DNA of 47,301 nt from Clostridia bacterium (GTDB lineage Bacteria > Bacillota > Clostridia > Lachnospirales > Cellulosilyticaceae), in contig JAQSYC010000025.1 in assembly GCA_029256345.1 (NCBI GenBank), positions 1 through 47,301 of the forward strand, in the 5' to 3' direction. The notes under the pieces were generated by a model, which did not search any database, was not told the origin of the DNA, and worked only from the letters and a program-made list of their open reading frames with translations. Positions 26,535 to 35,355 of this stretch are shown one piece after another; positions within the stretch are counted from its first letter, which is position 1, and every line of letters begins with the position of its first letter. A program made the translations under genes and the position numbers.

Positions 26535-26709
26535 TAAAAATATTTATTATTATTCATACAGGTATAGTATATAGTCACTTATATAAATTGTATACCTATT
26601 TATATAAAATAGAGTATATTGTCATAAAACCCATTAAAGAATATAGAAAAAACACAAAGAGTGTAGTATACTTATAATACTTGAAGATATATGAGGAGGA
26701 ATGAAGTAA

Positions 26710-27363
26710 ATGTCCAATTTTTTTGACCTTGACGCCCCGCTATGGGCATGGCTGACAGAAGTGGCGGATATTATGCTGATATCAATCTATTGGTGGATAT
26801 GCAGTATTCCCATTATTACCATAGGTGCATCAACCACATCTTTATTTTATGTACTGGGTAAAAAGATAAGAAAAGAACCAGTTTACGTAACAAAAGATTA
26901 TTTTACCAGCTTTAAAGACAATTTTAAGCAATCAATTCCGATATCTATTCTTTTAATTATTGCGTGGGTGAGTTGTATTCTGTATTTTTTATTGGGGTTG
27001 GATGGTATTTTAACCCAAAATATCACTGGGATGATGAAGGTTATTATTCCGCTTGCCATTGTATTTATTTTTGAAACCATTCATATCTCAATTTATGTTT
27101 GTGCAGTTTTTTCTAGATTTAATATGAAGACGTACACTATTTTCACAACAGCTTTTGTGCTGGCACATAGACATCTTTTAACCACCCTTATTAATACATT
27201 GATACTTTATGTAGGTTTTATGTTATTTCTAAAGGCACCCTTTTTAGTGTTAGTCATGCCAGGAGCGGTAGTGGGGATGATGTCCTTTTTGATTCAAAAA
27301 ATATTTACAAAGTATATCGAAACTCAAAATGAATCAGAGAATATTTTAGCTAAAGAACAGTAA
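26710..27363 (+). CDS. YesL/DUF624-family membrane protein
   Basis: 217 residues with about five to six membrane helices. The start NFFDLDAPLWAWLTEVADIM and the following CSIPIITIGASTTSLFYV are the hallmark of the DUF624 (YesL) family, in which the PxxTIGA block follows helix 1. Family members are often found beside carbohydrate ABC transporters and polysaccharide-use genes in Firmicutes, but this copy stands alone, so its role stays open. GAGGAGG lies 10 nt before the ATG. A possible promoter is TTGTCA-N17-TATAGA at 26619-26647. A hairpin follows the stop. Confidence 0.75.
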   Translation: MSNFFDLDAPLWAWLTEVADIMLISIYWWICSIPIITIGASTTSLFYVLGKKIRKEPVYVTKDYFTSFKDNFKQSIPISILLIIAWVSCILYFLLGLDGILTQNITGMMKVIIPLAIVFIFETIHISIYVCAVFSRFNMKTYTIFTTAFVLAHRHLLTTLINTLILYVGFMLFLKAPFLVLVMPGAVVGMMSFLIQKIFTKYIETQNESENILAKEQ

Positions 27364-27386
27364 AAACAGATAAGATGTAAGGCGGT

Positions 27387-27422
27387 CTGCTTATATTATA
27401 AAATATAGGCAGGCTGTTTATT
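27387..27422 (+). terminator. Hairpin after the YesL-like gene
   Basis: CTGCTTATATT (27387-27397) pairs with AATATAGGCAG (27402-27412) with one G-U pair; the tail is only moderately T-rich. The rest of 27423-27593 shows no gene. Confidence 0.6.
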
Positions 27423-27593
27423 CATTATGGAATGATAACTTAAAAAACGTATACAATAGAAGAAGTGGCAATTGACAATGCGAAGATTATGGATTAATAT
27501 AAACTACAAATTAAAAATAAATTTGGGTTTGTTTAAAAAATTTTCATATTGATCCTGTATAATAAAGAGACAACTAGAAAATGAGGTGATATC

Positions 27594-27944
27594 ATGGAGT
27601 TTGTATTAAATATGTTTTTGGTGATTGTGCTAGTAGGTGTAGTTAATCTGGCTCGTTACATTTTCAAGATAAGAAAAATTATGAAAATGCATAAAGATAA
27701 TCCTAATATACAAGGCATTAGTATTATCAATGGTGAGATCAAAGTTATAGAAAAAAATGACACAACATCAGAGCTCAAAAAAGAACCTTTAAAAGAACTT
27801 GTCAGTGATTCTGTATGTGGACAGGAAATAGATAAAAAAGAGGCTTATAGGCTATTTAAAGAGGGTAAAGAGCATTTCTTTTGTTCTTGGGAATGCAGAG
27901 AAAAATTTCTAAAAGAAAATCATAGTCTAGAAGGTAAGATTTAA
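27594..27944 (+). CDS. Membrane-anchored YHS-domain protein
   Basis: 116 residues. One N-terminal membrane helix (FVLNMFLVIVLVGVVNLARYIF) is followed by a basic stretch and a C-terminal YHS/TRASH-type domain: DSVCGQEIDKKEAYRLFKEG and HFFCSWECREKF, with Cys at about 84, 102 and 106. YHS domains bind metal ions and are often attached to metal transporters or monooxygenases. Here the domain is tethered to the membrane, and a cytoplasmic or metal-sensing role is inference. The gene is a single-gene unit ending in a terminator. Confidence 0.72.
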   Translation: MEFVLNMFLVIVLVGVVNLARYIFKIRKIMKMHKDNPNIQGISIINGEIKVIEKNDTTSELKKEPLKELVSDSVCGQEIDKKEAYRLFKEGKEHFFCSWECREKFLKENHSLEGKI

Positions 27945-27958
27945 TTTACCTTCTTTTT
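27929..27958 (+). terminator. Intrinsic terminator overlapping the end of the YHS gene
   Basis: AGAAGGTAA (27929-27937), 8-nt loop containing the stop codon, TTACCTTCT and four T residues. Confidence 0.8.
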
Positions 27959-28074
27959 CTATTTTCTAGATTTAAAAGATTTTATTGGATGATAAACACC
28001 AAAAAATGACTATATTTTTAAATGGACGATGGTATAATAAACCTATGAATCATTTAAGCGGAGGTAAGCGGTAA

Positions 28075-29316
28075 ATGAAAGCAGAAATCATAGCGGTTGG
28101 CAATGAAATTGTAACAGGAAATACGGTTAATACAAATGCGAGTTATATAGCTAAGCAAATACAGACAATAGGCATCATGCCCAGATATCACAGTGCAGTT
28201 TGTGATGTTTGGCAAGACATCCAAGAGGCCGTGGGTATTGCTTTGCAAAGAGCGGAGATTGTTTTTGTAACAGGAGGACTTGGTCCCACTGAAGATGACC
28301 TAACAAAAGAAGCTGTTTGTCACTATCTTGGTCAAGAACTGGTTAGCAAACAAGATATTGTGATGCAGATACAAGATTACTTTAACAAACTTAATCGGTA
28401 TATGCCAGAACGTAATAAAAAACAAGCGGCTTTTCCAAAAGATGCTTATATATTACAAAATGATTATGGAACAGCACCGGGATGTATTCTTAAGAAGGCG
28501 ACAAAACACATTGTACTGTTGCCAGGTCCGCCAAAAGAAATGAGACCGATGCTTGACGCTTATGTCCTGCCCTACTTTAAAGAAGCAGTTACTGAGTGCT
28601 ATCATACAATAGATATTAAGTTATTTGGTATTGGTGAAAGCGAGATGTCAGAAAAAATCGCAGATTTGCTAGGGAATTTTGAGGATGCTACTGTAGCGCC
28701 TTATGTGGGAAATTATGAGGTTGTTGTTAGGATAACTAGCTGTGGCAAAGACCAGGAAACCGCTGTAAGCATTGCTGAACACATCAAAAAGAATGTGTGT
28801 GAATGTTTAGAAGAGTATGTAATCGGATATAATGGAGATACACTTGAAAACACAGTATTAGACCTTCTGATAAAACATGGCTATACGGTTGCAACGGCAG
28901 AATCTTGTACCGGTGGGATGCTCACCGCGGCGCTTGTCAACTGTAGTGGCATATCTTCTTATTTAAACGAGGGTATTGTTACCTACAGCAATGAGGCCAA
29001 GATGAAGCATGTAGAGGTGTCAGAAGACACACTCAAGGCCTATGGGGCCGTCAGCAAAGAGACTGCAAAAGAAATGGCAGAAGGCATAAAACGTAAAGCA
29101 GGAACAGATATTGGACTATCTACGACGGGTATAGCGGGACCGAGTGGTGCAACAGATCAAAAACCAGTAGGATTAGTTTATATAGGGATAGCTATTAAAG
29201 ATAAAACATATGTTTATGAGCTGCACCTAACTGGGGATAGACAAGGAATCAGGGAGAAAACAGTCAAAAATGTGTTGTTTAAAGTTTATAAACATTTAAA
29301 AGAAATTAATGCTTGA
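28075..29316 (+). CDS. cinA: CinA-like protein (competence/damage-inducible; NMN amidohydrolase domain)
   Basis: 413 residues, usual length. The N-terminal molybdopterin-binding-like domain (about 1-170) has MKAEIIAVGNEIVTGNTVNTN and FVTGGLGPTEDDLTKEAV; a linker is followed by the C-terminal CinA domain (about 255-413) with VATAESCTGGML and TGIAGPSGATDQKPVGLVYI. The C-terminal domain deamidates nicotinamide mononucleotide in NAD recycling; the N-terminal domain can have ADP-ribose pyrophosphatase activity. GGAGG precedes the ATG. It is followed by recA, the classical cinA-recA arrangement, but recA also has its own promoter overlapping the cinA stop. Confidence 0.92.
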   Translation: MKAEIIAVGNEIVTGNTVNTNASYIAKQIQTIGIMPRYHSAVCDVWQDIQEAVGIALQRAEIVFVTGGLGPTEDDLTKEAVCHYLGQELVSKQDIVMQIQDYFNKLNRYMPERNKKQAAFPKDAYILQNDYGTAPGCILKKATKHIVLLPGPPKEMRPMLDAYVLPYFKEAVTECYHTIDIKLFGIGESEMSEKIADLLGNFEDATVAPYVGNYEVVVRITSCGKDQETAVSIAEHIKKNVCECLEEYVIGYNGDTLENTVLDLLIKHGYTVATAESCTGGMLTAALVNCSGISSYLNEGIVTYSNEAKMKHVEVSEDTLKAYGAVSKETAKEMAEGIKRKAGTDIGLSTTGIAGPSGATDQKPVGLVYIGIAIKDKTYVYELHLTGDRQGIREKTVKNVLFKVYKHLKEINA

Positions 29317-29341
29317 TATTCTGTATAAAGTTATGTATAAT
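29313..29341 (+). promoter_or_regulatory. recA promoter
   Basis: TTGATA at 29313-29318, 17-nt spacer, TATAAT at 29336-29341, close to the SigA consensus. The -35 box overlaps the cinA stop codon. Confidence 0.75.
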
Positions 29342-29348
29342 AAGATTA

Positions 29349-29360
29349 GAACAAATGTTC
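29349..29360. promoter_or_regulatory. LexA (DinR) SOS box of recA
   Basis: GAACAAATGTTC matches the Gram-positive LexA consensus GAACnnnnGTTC exactly and lies at about the transcription start of the recA promoter, where bound LexA would block RNA polymerase. Confidence 0.85.
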
Positions 29361-29382
29361 GATTACTGAAGAGGTGAAAATA

Positions 29383-30441
29383 ATGAATAATGATTCGAAG
29401 AAAGCGTTAGATGCAGCTATTTTACAGATACAAAAACAGTTTGGAAAAGGTTCTATCATGAAACTGGGTGAAGCCACTGAGACGAATATATCTACATTTC
29501 CCAGCGGTTCATTAAGTTTAGATATTGCCCTAGGGGTAGGCGGTATACCGAGAGGAAGAATTATTGAAGTGTTTGGACCAGAATCATCAGGTAAAACAAC
29601 GGTTACTTTGCATATGATTGCAGAAGTACAGAAAAAAGGCGGTATAGCAGCCTTTATAGATGCAGAACATGCGCTGGATCCGGCCTATGCCAAAAAATTA
29701 GGTGTTAATATTGACGAACTCTATATTTCACAACCTGATAACGGGGAGCAGGCTTTAGAAATTGCAGAGACAATGGTAAGGTCTGGGGCTATTGACTTAG
29801 TAGTCATTGACTCAGTAGCAGCCTTGGTACCAAGGGCTGAGATAGAAGGGGACATGGGTGACTCTCATATGGGACTTCAAGCAAGGCTTATGTCTCAAGC
29901 ACTTAGAAAGCTCACAGGAGTCGTTAATAAGTCTAAGTGTACAGTTACTTTCATCAATCAGCTTCGAGAAAAAGTAGGCATTACCTTTGGGAGCAATGAA
30001 ACAACAACAGGAGGCAGGGCACTTAAGTTCTATGCTTCGATCCGATTAGATGTAAGAAAAATAGAGACTTTAAAACAAAGCAATGAATTTATTGGAAGTC
30101 GCACAAGGATTAAGGTCGTTAAAAATAAAGTGGCACCGCCTTTTCAACAGGCTGAATTTGATATTATGTATGGTGAAGGGATATCCAGAGAGGGAGATGT
30201 TCTCGATCTAGCGGCAAACATAGATATCGTTAATAAGAGTGGTGCATGGTATTCTTATGGAGATATTAGACTGGGACAAGGCAGAGAAAATGCAAAGGTC
30301 TATATGAAAGAACATCCTGAAGTTCTTGGAGAAGTAGAAAATAAAGTACGAGCGCATTATGGGATAAAGACAACAGGAGAAAAAGACGCTGATGAGCTAA
30401 TCGAGGAGCCAATATCCTTATTAGATGAGTTAGAGGAATAG
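29383..30441 (+). CDS. recA: Recombinase RecA
   Basis: 352 residues. ATP-dependent strand-exchange protein of homologous recombination and co-protease of LexA. Walker A GPESSGKTT at about 65-73, the MAW-type motif AFIDAEHALDP, Walker B LVVIDSVAAL, loop L2 region FGSNETTTGG, and an acidic C-terminal tail (EKDADELIEEPISLLDELEE). The ATG at 29383 follows AAGAGGTG; a GTG three codons upstream overlaps that site. The unit is closed by a strong terminator directly after the stop. Confidence 0.97.
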   Translation: MNNDSKKALDAAILQIQKQFGKGSIMKLGEATETNISTFPSGSLSLDIALGVGGIPRGRIIEVFGPESSGKTTVTLHMIAEVQKKGGIAAFIDAEHALDPAYAKKLGVNIDELYISQPDNGEQALEIAETMVRSGAIDLVVIDSVAALVPRAEIEGDMGDSHMGLQARLMSQALRKLTGVVNKSKCTVTFINQLREKVGITFGSNETTTGGRALKFYASIRLDVRKIETLKQSNEFIGSRTRIKVVKNKVAPPFQQAEFDIMYGEGISREGDVLDLAANIDIVNKSGAWYSYGDIRLGQGRENAKVYMKEHPEVLGEVENKVRAHYGIKTTGEKDADELIEEPISLLDELEE

Positions 30442-30471
30442 AAAAGATAGAGGAAACTCTATCTTTTTTTT
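30442..30471 (+). terminator. Intrinsic terminator of recA
   Basis: AAAAGATAGAG, GAAA tetraloop, CTCTATC and a run of eight T. Confidence 0.95.
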
Positions 30472-30609
30472 AGATTATTCGCTAGCAAGATGCACAAAAG
30501 TGTAGTTTGTCCTAGATATTCTAAGGGTATATCTCACCGTATGCTTGACAGTATTTTTAAAAAGTTATACAATTATGTTGTTATTTGCACATAGCTAAAA
30601 ATCAGGGAG

Positions 30610-32178
30610 GTGGTAAATATCAATAGTGGTGAAATAATATTTATAATAGTTGGATTGATTGTAGTTATATTAGTTGGAATAATAGCCTTTTCTAGCGGCA
30701 TATTTTATAGAAAACGTATAGCTGAAGCGCAAATTGGATCTGCGGAAGAGAAATCACGAAGAATTATAGACGATGCTATAAAAACTGGGGAAGCTAAAAA
30801 AAGAGAAATGCTTTTAGAAGCTAAAGAAGAAAATATTCGTATTAAAAATGAACTTGATAAAGAGGTCAGAGAACGAAGAAATGAACTTCAGCAGTTGGAA
30901 AAAAGGTTGGTTCATAAGGAAGAGACTCTTGATAAAAAGACGTCTGTTCTAGAGCAAAAAGACGAACATCTTCAACAAAAAATTGATAGTATTGAAAAAG
31001 TAAAAGCGGAGATCGAGCTTCTCCATAAAAAACATCTGGAAGAGCTTGAGAGAATATCAGGACTCACTCTAACAGAAGCTAAACAATATCTCTTAAGGAC
31101 AATTGAAGATGAAGTGAGACATGAGTCTGCTATATTAATTAAGGATATTGAGGCTAAGACAAAAATTGAAGCAGATAAGAAAGCCAAAGAAATCTTGACA
31201 AATGCTATCCAAAGATGTGCGGTAGACCACGTGGTTGATACTACTGTATCTGTAGTTCCTTTACCAAACGACGAGATGAAGGGAAGAATTATAGGTAGAG
31301 AAGGGCGTAATATTCGCACCCTTGAGACCTTAACGGGAATAGATCTTATTATAGATGATACGCCAGAGGCAGTTATTTTATCTGGATTTGATCCAATAAG
31401 AAGAGAAGTGGCAAGAGTTGCACTTGAAAAGTTAATTGTAGATGGACGTATCCATCCAGCACGTATTGAAGAAATGGTAGAAAAGGCTAAAAAAGAAGTG
31501 GAAGTACTGATTAGAGAAGAAGGAGAAGCAGCAACATTTGAAACAGGCGTACATGGGCTTCATCCGGAACTGATTAGATTATTAGGAAAAATGAAATTTA
31601 GAACGAGCTATGGACAAAATGTTCTTAGACATTCCATAGAAGTTTCTAACTTAGCCGGACTTATTGCAGCTGAGCTGGGACTGGATATCAGAATTGCTAA
31701 ACGTGCAGGATTACTTCATGATATTGGTAAATCCGTTGATTATGAGGTTGAAGGTTCACATGTAAGTATTGGTGCAAATCTATGTCGAAAATATGGGGAA
31801 AATCCTGTCGTTATTAACGCAGTAGAAGCTCACCATGGAGATGTTGAACCCGAAACAGCGATAGCAGTTATTATTCAGGCAGCAGACACGATTTCTGCGG
31901 CAAGACCTGGAGCGAGAAGAGAAACTTTAGAAACGTATATTAAGAGACTTCAAAAATTAGAAGAGATTGCAACATCCTTTAAAGGGGTTGAAAAATCGTT
32001 TGCTATTCAAGCAGGCCGAGAAGTTAGAATTATGGTAATACCGGAAGAAATAGATGATAACGGTTTAGTGTTACTTGCAAGAGATGTTACCAAACGTATT
32101 GAAAATGATTTGGAATATCCAGGGCAGATAAAAGTAAGTATCATCAGAGAAACAAGAGCAACTGAATATGCAAAATAA
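30610..32178 (+). CDS. rny: Ribonuclease Y
   Basis: 522 residues, the usual length. Membrane-anchored endoribonuclease that starts mRNA decay in Firmicutes. One N-terminal helix (IIFIIVGLIVVILVGIIAF), a long coiled coil (about 35-190), the KH RNA-binding domain (GRIIGREGRNIRTLE) and the HD phosphohydrolase domain (RHSIEVSNLAGLIAAELG, LLHDIGKSVD with the His-Asp pair). The start is uncertain: the GTG at 30610 overlaps the ribosome binding site GGGAGG, while the best-spaced codon, about 7 nt after GGAGGTG, is an ATC at 30619. It has no partner gene; a terminator follows. Confidence 0.93.
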   Translation: MVNINSGEIIFIIVGLIVVILVGIIAFSSGIFYRKRIAEAQIGSAEEKSRRIIDDAIKTGEAKKREMLLEAKEENIRIKNELDKEVRERRNELQQLEKRLVHKEETLDKKTSVLEQKDEHLQQKIDSIEKVKAEIELLHKKHLEELERISGLTLTEAKQYLLRTIEDEVRHESAILIKDIEAKTKIEADKKAKEILTNAIQRCAVDHVVDTTVSVVPLPNDEMKGRIIGREGRNIRTLETLTGIDLIIDDTPEAVILSGFDPIRREVARVALEKLIVDGRIHPARIEEMVEKAKKEVEVLIREEGEAATFETGVHGLHPELIRLLGKMKFRTSYGQNVLRHSIEVSNLAGLIAAELGLDIRIAKRAGLLHDIGKSVDYEVEGSHVSIGANLCRKYGENPVVINAVEAHHGDVEPETAIAVIIQAADTISAARPGARRETLETYIKRLQKLEEIATSFKGVEKSFAIQAGREVRIMVIPEEIDDNGLVLLARDVTKRIENDLEYPGQIKVSIIRETRATEYAK

Positions 32179-32182
32179 GAAT

Positions 32183-32209
32183 AGCGATACGTAAAGTATC
32201 GCTGTTTTT
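32183..32209 (+). terminator. Intrinsic terminator of rny
   Basis: AGCGATAC, loop GTAAA, GTATCGCT, then GTTTTTA. Confidence 0.85.
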
Positions 32210-32239
32210 ATGAAGTGAAATGGTTTAAGGTGTACTGTC

Positions 32240-32286
32240 AAATACCGAACAAATAAATCGGTTATTTCAAAAATGTTCGATAAAAG
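32240..32286. promoter_or_regulatory. Pair of inverted PurR boxes upstream of purB
   Basis: ACCGAACAAA (core CGAAC at 32246-32250) and, inverted, TGTTCGAT (core GTTCG at 32275-32279) are separated by 24 nt. This fits the Bacillus-type PurR operator: two CCGAAC boxes in opposite orientation at a fixed distance, relieved by PRPP. The first box fits better than the second. Confidence 0.6.
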
Positions 32287-32315
32287 TTGTAAAATGTATT
32301 ATTTTTTAATATAAT
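32287..32315 (+). promoter_or_regulatory. Putative purB promoter
   Basis: TTGTAA at 32287-32292, 17-nt spacer, TATAAT at 32310-32315, directly downstream of the two PurR-type boxes. Confidence 0.6.
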
Positions 32316-32350
32316 AAAAGTATAATACTTATTTTGAAAGGAAAAATAAC

Positions 32351-33781
32351 ATGAGAGATTCCTACAAAAGTCCTTTAGAAGGCAGATATGCTAGTCGAGA
32401 GATGTTGTACTTATTTTCAGAAGAGAAAAAGTTCAAAACCTGGAGAAAATTATGGGTGATATTAGCTGAGACAGAACATGAACTGGGATTAAATGTAACA
32501 GAAGAGCAGGTAGAAGAACTAAAAAGATATATGGAAGATATTAATTATGAAGTAGCAGAAGCTTGGGAAAATAAAGTTCGCCATGATGTTATGGCGCATG
32601 TGCATGCTTACGGCGAGCAAGCACCAAAAGCTATGCCTATCATACATCTTGGTGCTACGAGCTGTTATGTGGGAGATAATACGGATCTTATCATTATGTA
32701 TGAAGGGTTAGAAATGATACGCAAAAAGTTAATTAACATTATTGATAAGTTATCTAAATTTGCATTAGACTATAAAGATTTACCTACCCTTGGGTTTACC
32801 CATTTGCAGCCAGCTCAGCTTACGACAGTAGGCAAAAGAGCGACGCTTTGGATGCAGGATTTGTGGTTAGATGTGACAGAGATTAGTGCATTGCTTGAAA
32901 AGAAAAGGCTCAGAGGAGCAAAAGGTACCACTGGAACGCAGGCAACCTTTTTAACCTTATTTGAAGGAGACTATGAGAAAGTCAAAAAGCTTGATCAGAC
33001 TATAGCTAAAAAATTAGGTTATGAAGAAGTGTACCCTGTTACGGGACAAACCTATACGAGAAAATTTGATTCACAGGTGCTTAATCTATTAAGTCAAATA
33101 GCTCAGTCTGCTTATAAATTTAGTAATGATATAAGAATTCTGCAGCATTTGAAGGAGGTAGAAGAACCTTTTGAAAAAAATCAAATCGGATCGTCAGCTA
33201 TGGCTTACAAACGCAATCCTATGCGAACAGAGCGTATTTCAGCGCTTGCCCGTTATGTGATTTGTGATAGTTTAAACCCAGCTATTACTGCGTCAACCCA
33301 ATGGTTTGAAAGGACATTAGATGATAGTGCCAATAAGAGGATAGCAGTATCAGAGGCCTTTTTAGCCATTGATGCAATACTAGAAATTTATCTGAATGTG
33401 GCATCAGGTTTAGTAGTCTATCCAAAGGTGATTGAAAAACACATTAAAGAAGAATTACCTTTTATGGCTACAGAAGTGATTCTGATGGAAGGGGTTAAAC
33501 GTGGAGGCGACAGGCAAGAACTGCATGAAAAGGTGAGGGTGCTTTCTATGGAGGCGGCGAGAGAGGTTAAGGAGCATGGAAGAACCAATGATTTGATTGA
33601 ACGGATTATCAAAGATGGTACATTTAATATGACAGAAAAAGAGCTTTATGAGCTGTTAGAACCAGAAAACTTTATTGGATGTGCGGCTATGCAAGTGACT
33701 GATTTTGTTACAGAGATTATTAACCCCTTGCTGCAAGTCAATAAAGATATTTTAGGTATAGAAGGCAATGTAAGGGTTTAA
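32351..33781 (+). CDS. purB: Adenylosuccinate lyase
   Basis: 476 residues. It removes fumarate from SAICAR and from adenylosuccinate, acting twice in purine synthesis. It is a member of the fumarase/aspartase superfamily with HLGATSCYVGDNTD (about 98-111), THLQPAQLTTVGKR and the signature GSSAMAYKRNP (about 280-290) with the catalytic Ser. The Met-Ala-Tyr-Lys-Arg form of the signature, the length and the start RDSYKSPLEGRYAS fit the longer PurB type found in clostridia and animals. AAAGG lies before the ATG. Single-gene unit with PurR-type boxes upstream and a shared terminator downstream. Confidence 0.94.
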   Translation: MRDSYKSPLEGRYASREMLYLFSEEKKFKTWRKLWVILAETEHELGLNVTEEQVEELKRYMEDINYEVAEAWENKVRHDVMAHVHAYGEQAPKAMPIIHLGATSCYVGDNTDLIIMYEGLEMIRKKLINIIDKLSKFALDYKDLPTLGFTHLQPAQLTTVGKRATLWMQDLWLDVTEISALLEKKRLRGAKGTTGTQATFLTLFEGDYEKVKKLDQTIAKKLGYEEVYPVTGQTYTRKFDSQVLNLLSQIAQSAYKFSNDIRILQHLKEVEEPFEKNQIGSSAMAYKRNPMRTERISALARYVICDSLNPAITASTQWFERTLDDSANKRIAVSEAFLAIDAILEIYLNVASGLVVYPKVIEKHIKEELPFMATEVILMEGVKRGGDRQELHEKVRVLSMEAAREVKEHGRTNDLIERIIKDGTFNMTEKELYELLEPENFIGCAAMQVTDFVTEIINPLLQVNKDILGIEGNVRV

Positions 33782-33788
33782 TAAGGAG

Positions 33789-33825
33789 AAAAGAAGGGCA
33801 AACCCAATGGGTTTGCCCTTCTTTT
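33789..33825. terminator. Bidirectional terminator between purB and the SPFH gene
   Basis: Perfect 18-bp arms (33789-33806 and 33808-33825) with AAAAG at the left and CTTTT at the right. It serves both convergent units and ends within the stop codon of the SPFH gene. Confidence 0.9.
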
Positions 33826-34768
33826 ATTTCTTGTCAGAAGACATAACTTCTTTGATGCCTTTGAAAGTTCCTAAGAAATTGATAGCATCAGAAGGAAGTA
33901 CAAGTTTACTTGAATCTCCTTCTGCAATTTTCTCAAGAGCTTCCATAGAACGGATAGCAAGGATGTTATCGTCTACACCGGATTCTTTGATGGCGGTAAA
34001 TACAGCTTTAATACCTTCTGCTTTAGCTTGCTGGATACTCATAATAGCTGCCGCTTCTCCTTCGGCTCTTAAAATATCTGCCTGTTTTTGACCTTCAGCA
34101 GATCTTACTAGAGATTCTTTTTTAGCTTCAGCACCTAAAATAGTGGCTTCTTTGTCTCCTTCAGCAAGCAGTATAGCAGCTCTTTTTTGACCTTCAGCAG
34201 TCAGAACAGATTCGCGTCTTTGTCTCTCGGCACGCATTTGCTTTTCCATAGCTTCCTGAATATCTTTGGGAGGGAGAATGTTTTTGAGTTCTACCCGGTT
34301 TACCCGGATGCCCCATTTATCGGTGGCTTCATCTAAAATGACTCTTAGTTTAGTATTGATAATATCTCTTGAAGTAAGGGTTTCATCTAAATCAAGATCA
34401 CCAATAATATTACGAAGTGTGGTAGCTGTAAGATTTTCGATAGCGCTGATAGGATTAGCAATTTCAAAAATATAATAGACAGGGTCAGTTACTCTATAAT
34501 AAACAACCGTATCAATCTGCATGGTAACATTGTCCTTGGTTATAACAGGCTGCGGTGGAAAATCAATCACCACTTCTCTTAAATCCACAACTTTATAAAT
34601 CTGCTCAATGAAAGGAACGATAAAATTAACGCCTATTTCAGCTTTGCGGCTAAATTTACCGAGCCTGAGTACAATACCTACAGTAGATTGTCTAATAATT
34701 TTGATAGAACTAAAACTTACAATCAGTATAAAAACTAATAAAATAACAATAACGACAGTACTAATCAT
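33824..34768 (-). CDS. SPFH/band 7 (stomatin-like) membrane protein
   Basis: 314 residues. One N-terminal membrane helix (VVIVILLVFILIVSF) is followed by the SPFH domain (IRQSTVGIVLRLGKFSRKAEIGVNF, TKDNVTMQIDTVVYYRV, DETLTSRDIINTKLR) and a long Ala/Glu/Lys-rich coiled coil with the repeated AEGQK/AEGDK pattern (about 195-250). Such proteins (QmcA/paraslipin class) form ring-like oligomers in membrane microdomains. Its start overlaps the end of the NfeD gene by 8 nt; NfeD/SPFH pairs are a well-known operon type, so the two products probably work together. Confidence 0.9.
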   Translation of the reverse strand: MISTVVIVILLVFILIVSFSSIKIIRQSTVGIVLRLGKFSRKAEIGVNFIVPFIEQIYKVVDLREVVIDFPPQPVITKDNVTMQIDTVVYYRVTDPVYYIFEIANPISAIENLTATTLRNIIGDLDLDETLTSRDIINTKLRVILDEATDKWGIRVNRVELKNILPPKDIQEAMEKQMRAERQRRESVLTAEGQKRAAILLAEGDKEATILGAEAKKESLVRSAEGQKQADILRAEGEAAAIMSIQQAKAEGIKAVFTAIKESGVDDNILAIRSMEALEKIAEGDSSKLVLPSDAINFLGTFKGIKEVMSSDKK

Positions 34769-35216
34769 TGGGGAGTCCTCCTTGGGTTTTTATTTCAGAT
34801 ACGATAATACGTACTCCTTTTATTTCGTGGATCTCTACAACGGCTCCTTTTTTGATTATTTCACCATTTTTGGATAAAGCAGTCCAGATTTCCCCATCTA
34901 ATTTAACGAGTCCGCTTTCAAAGCTATCTTTACCTATATCGGTGGTTACAATACCTTTTCGGCCGATTAAACTGTCTGTATTTGTAAGTGTTGTGTGACC
35001 AGAATTAAATTTTTTTGAGAAATAACGCGTGAGAGTGATAAGTAGTGTCAGTGAGACCAGTAGAAAAGCAATACTTTGATAGATAATGTTTTCCGTGAAA
35101 AATGAAACAATTATGGTAAAGAAGGCACCTATTGCAAACCAAATAAGAAAAAAACCACTATAAAGCATCTCTGCAATACTAAAAGCAATACCTACTATAA
35201 GCCATAAAATCCACAT
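34761..35216 (-). CDS. NfeD-like membrane protein
   Basis: 151 residues from the ATG at 35216, which has a GGGGGAT site; an upstream ATG would add 15 residues without a site. Three to four N-terminal helices (about 1-75) are followed by a small OB-fold domain (DSLIGRKGIVTTDIG, SGLVKLDGEIWTAL, IKKGAVVEIHEIKGVRIIV), the NfeD C-terminal domain. This is the short, protease-less form. It is the first gene of the NfeD-SPFH operon. The likely role is control or assembly of the stomatin-like partner. Confidence 0.88.
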   Translation of the reverse strand: MWILWLIVGIAFSIAEMLYSGFFLIWFAIGAFFTIIVSFFTENIIYQSIAFLLVSLTLLITLTRYFSKKFNSGHTTLTNTDSLIGRKGIVTTDIGKDSFESGLVKLDGEIWTALSKNGEIIKKGAVVEIHEIKGVRIIVSEIKTQGGLPND

Positions 35217-35355
35217 AGCAATCCCCCTTTTTGAGTGATATTTATAGTTAAAGTATAGCATAGATATAAGAATAAACCTATTAAAAGATTAACACAAGGT
35301 GAAAGGATGATGATATAATAGGCGATATAAAACACTAAAAGAAGGAAGTGGCAAG

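Noticed and set aside
32246..32279. LexA box upstream of purB
   Set aside because: The CGAAC and GTTCG halves are 24 nt apart rather than 4; the spacing fits paired PurR boxes instead.
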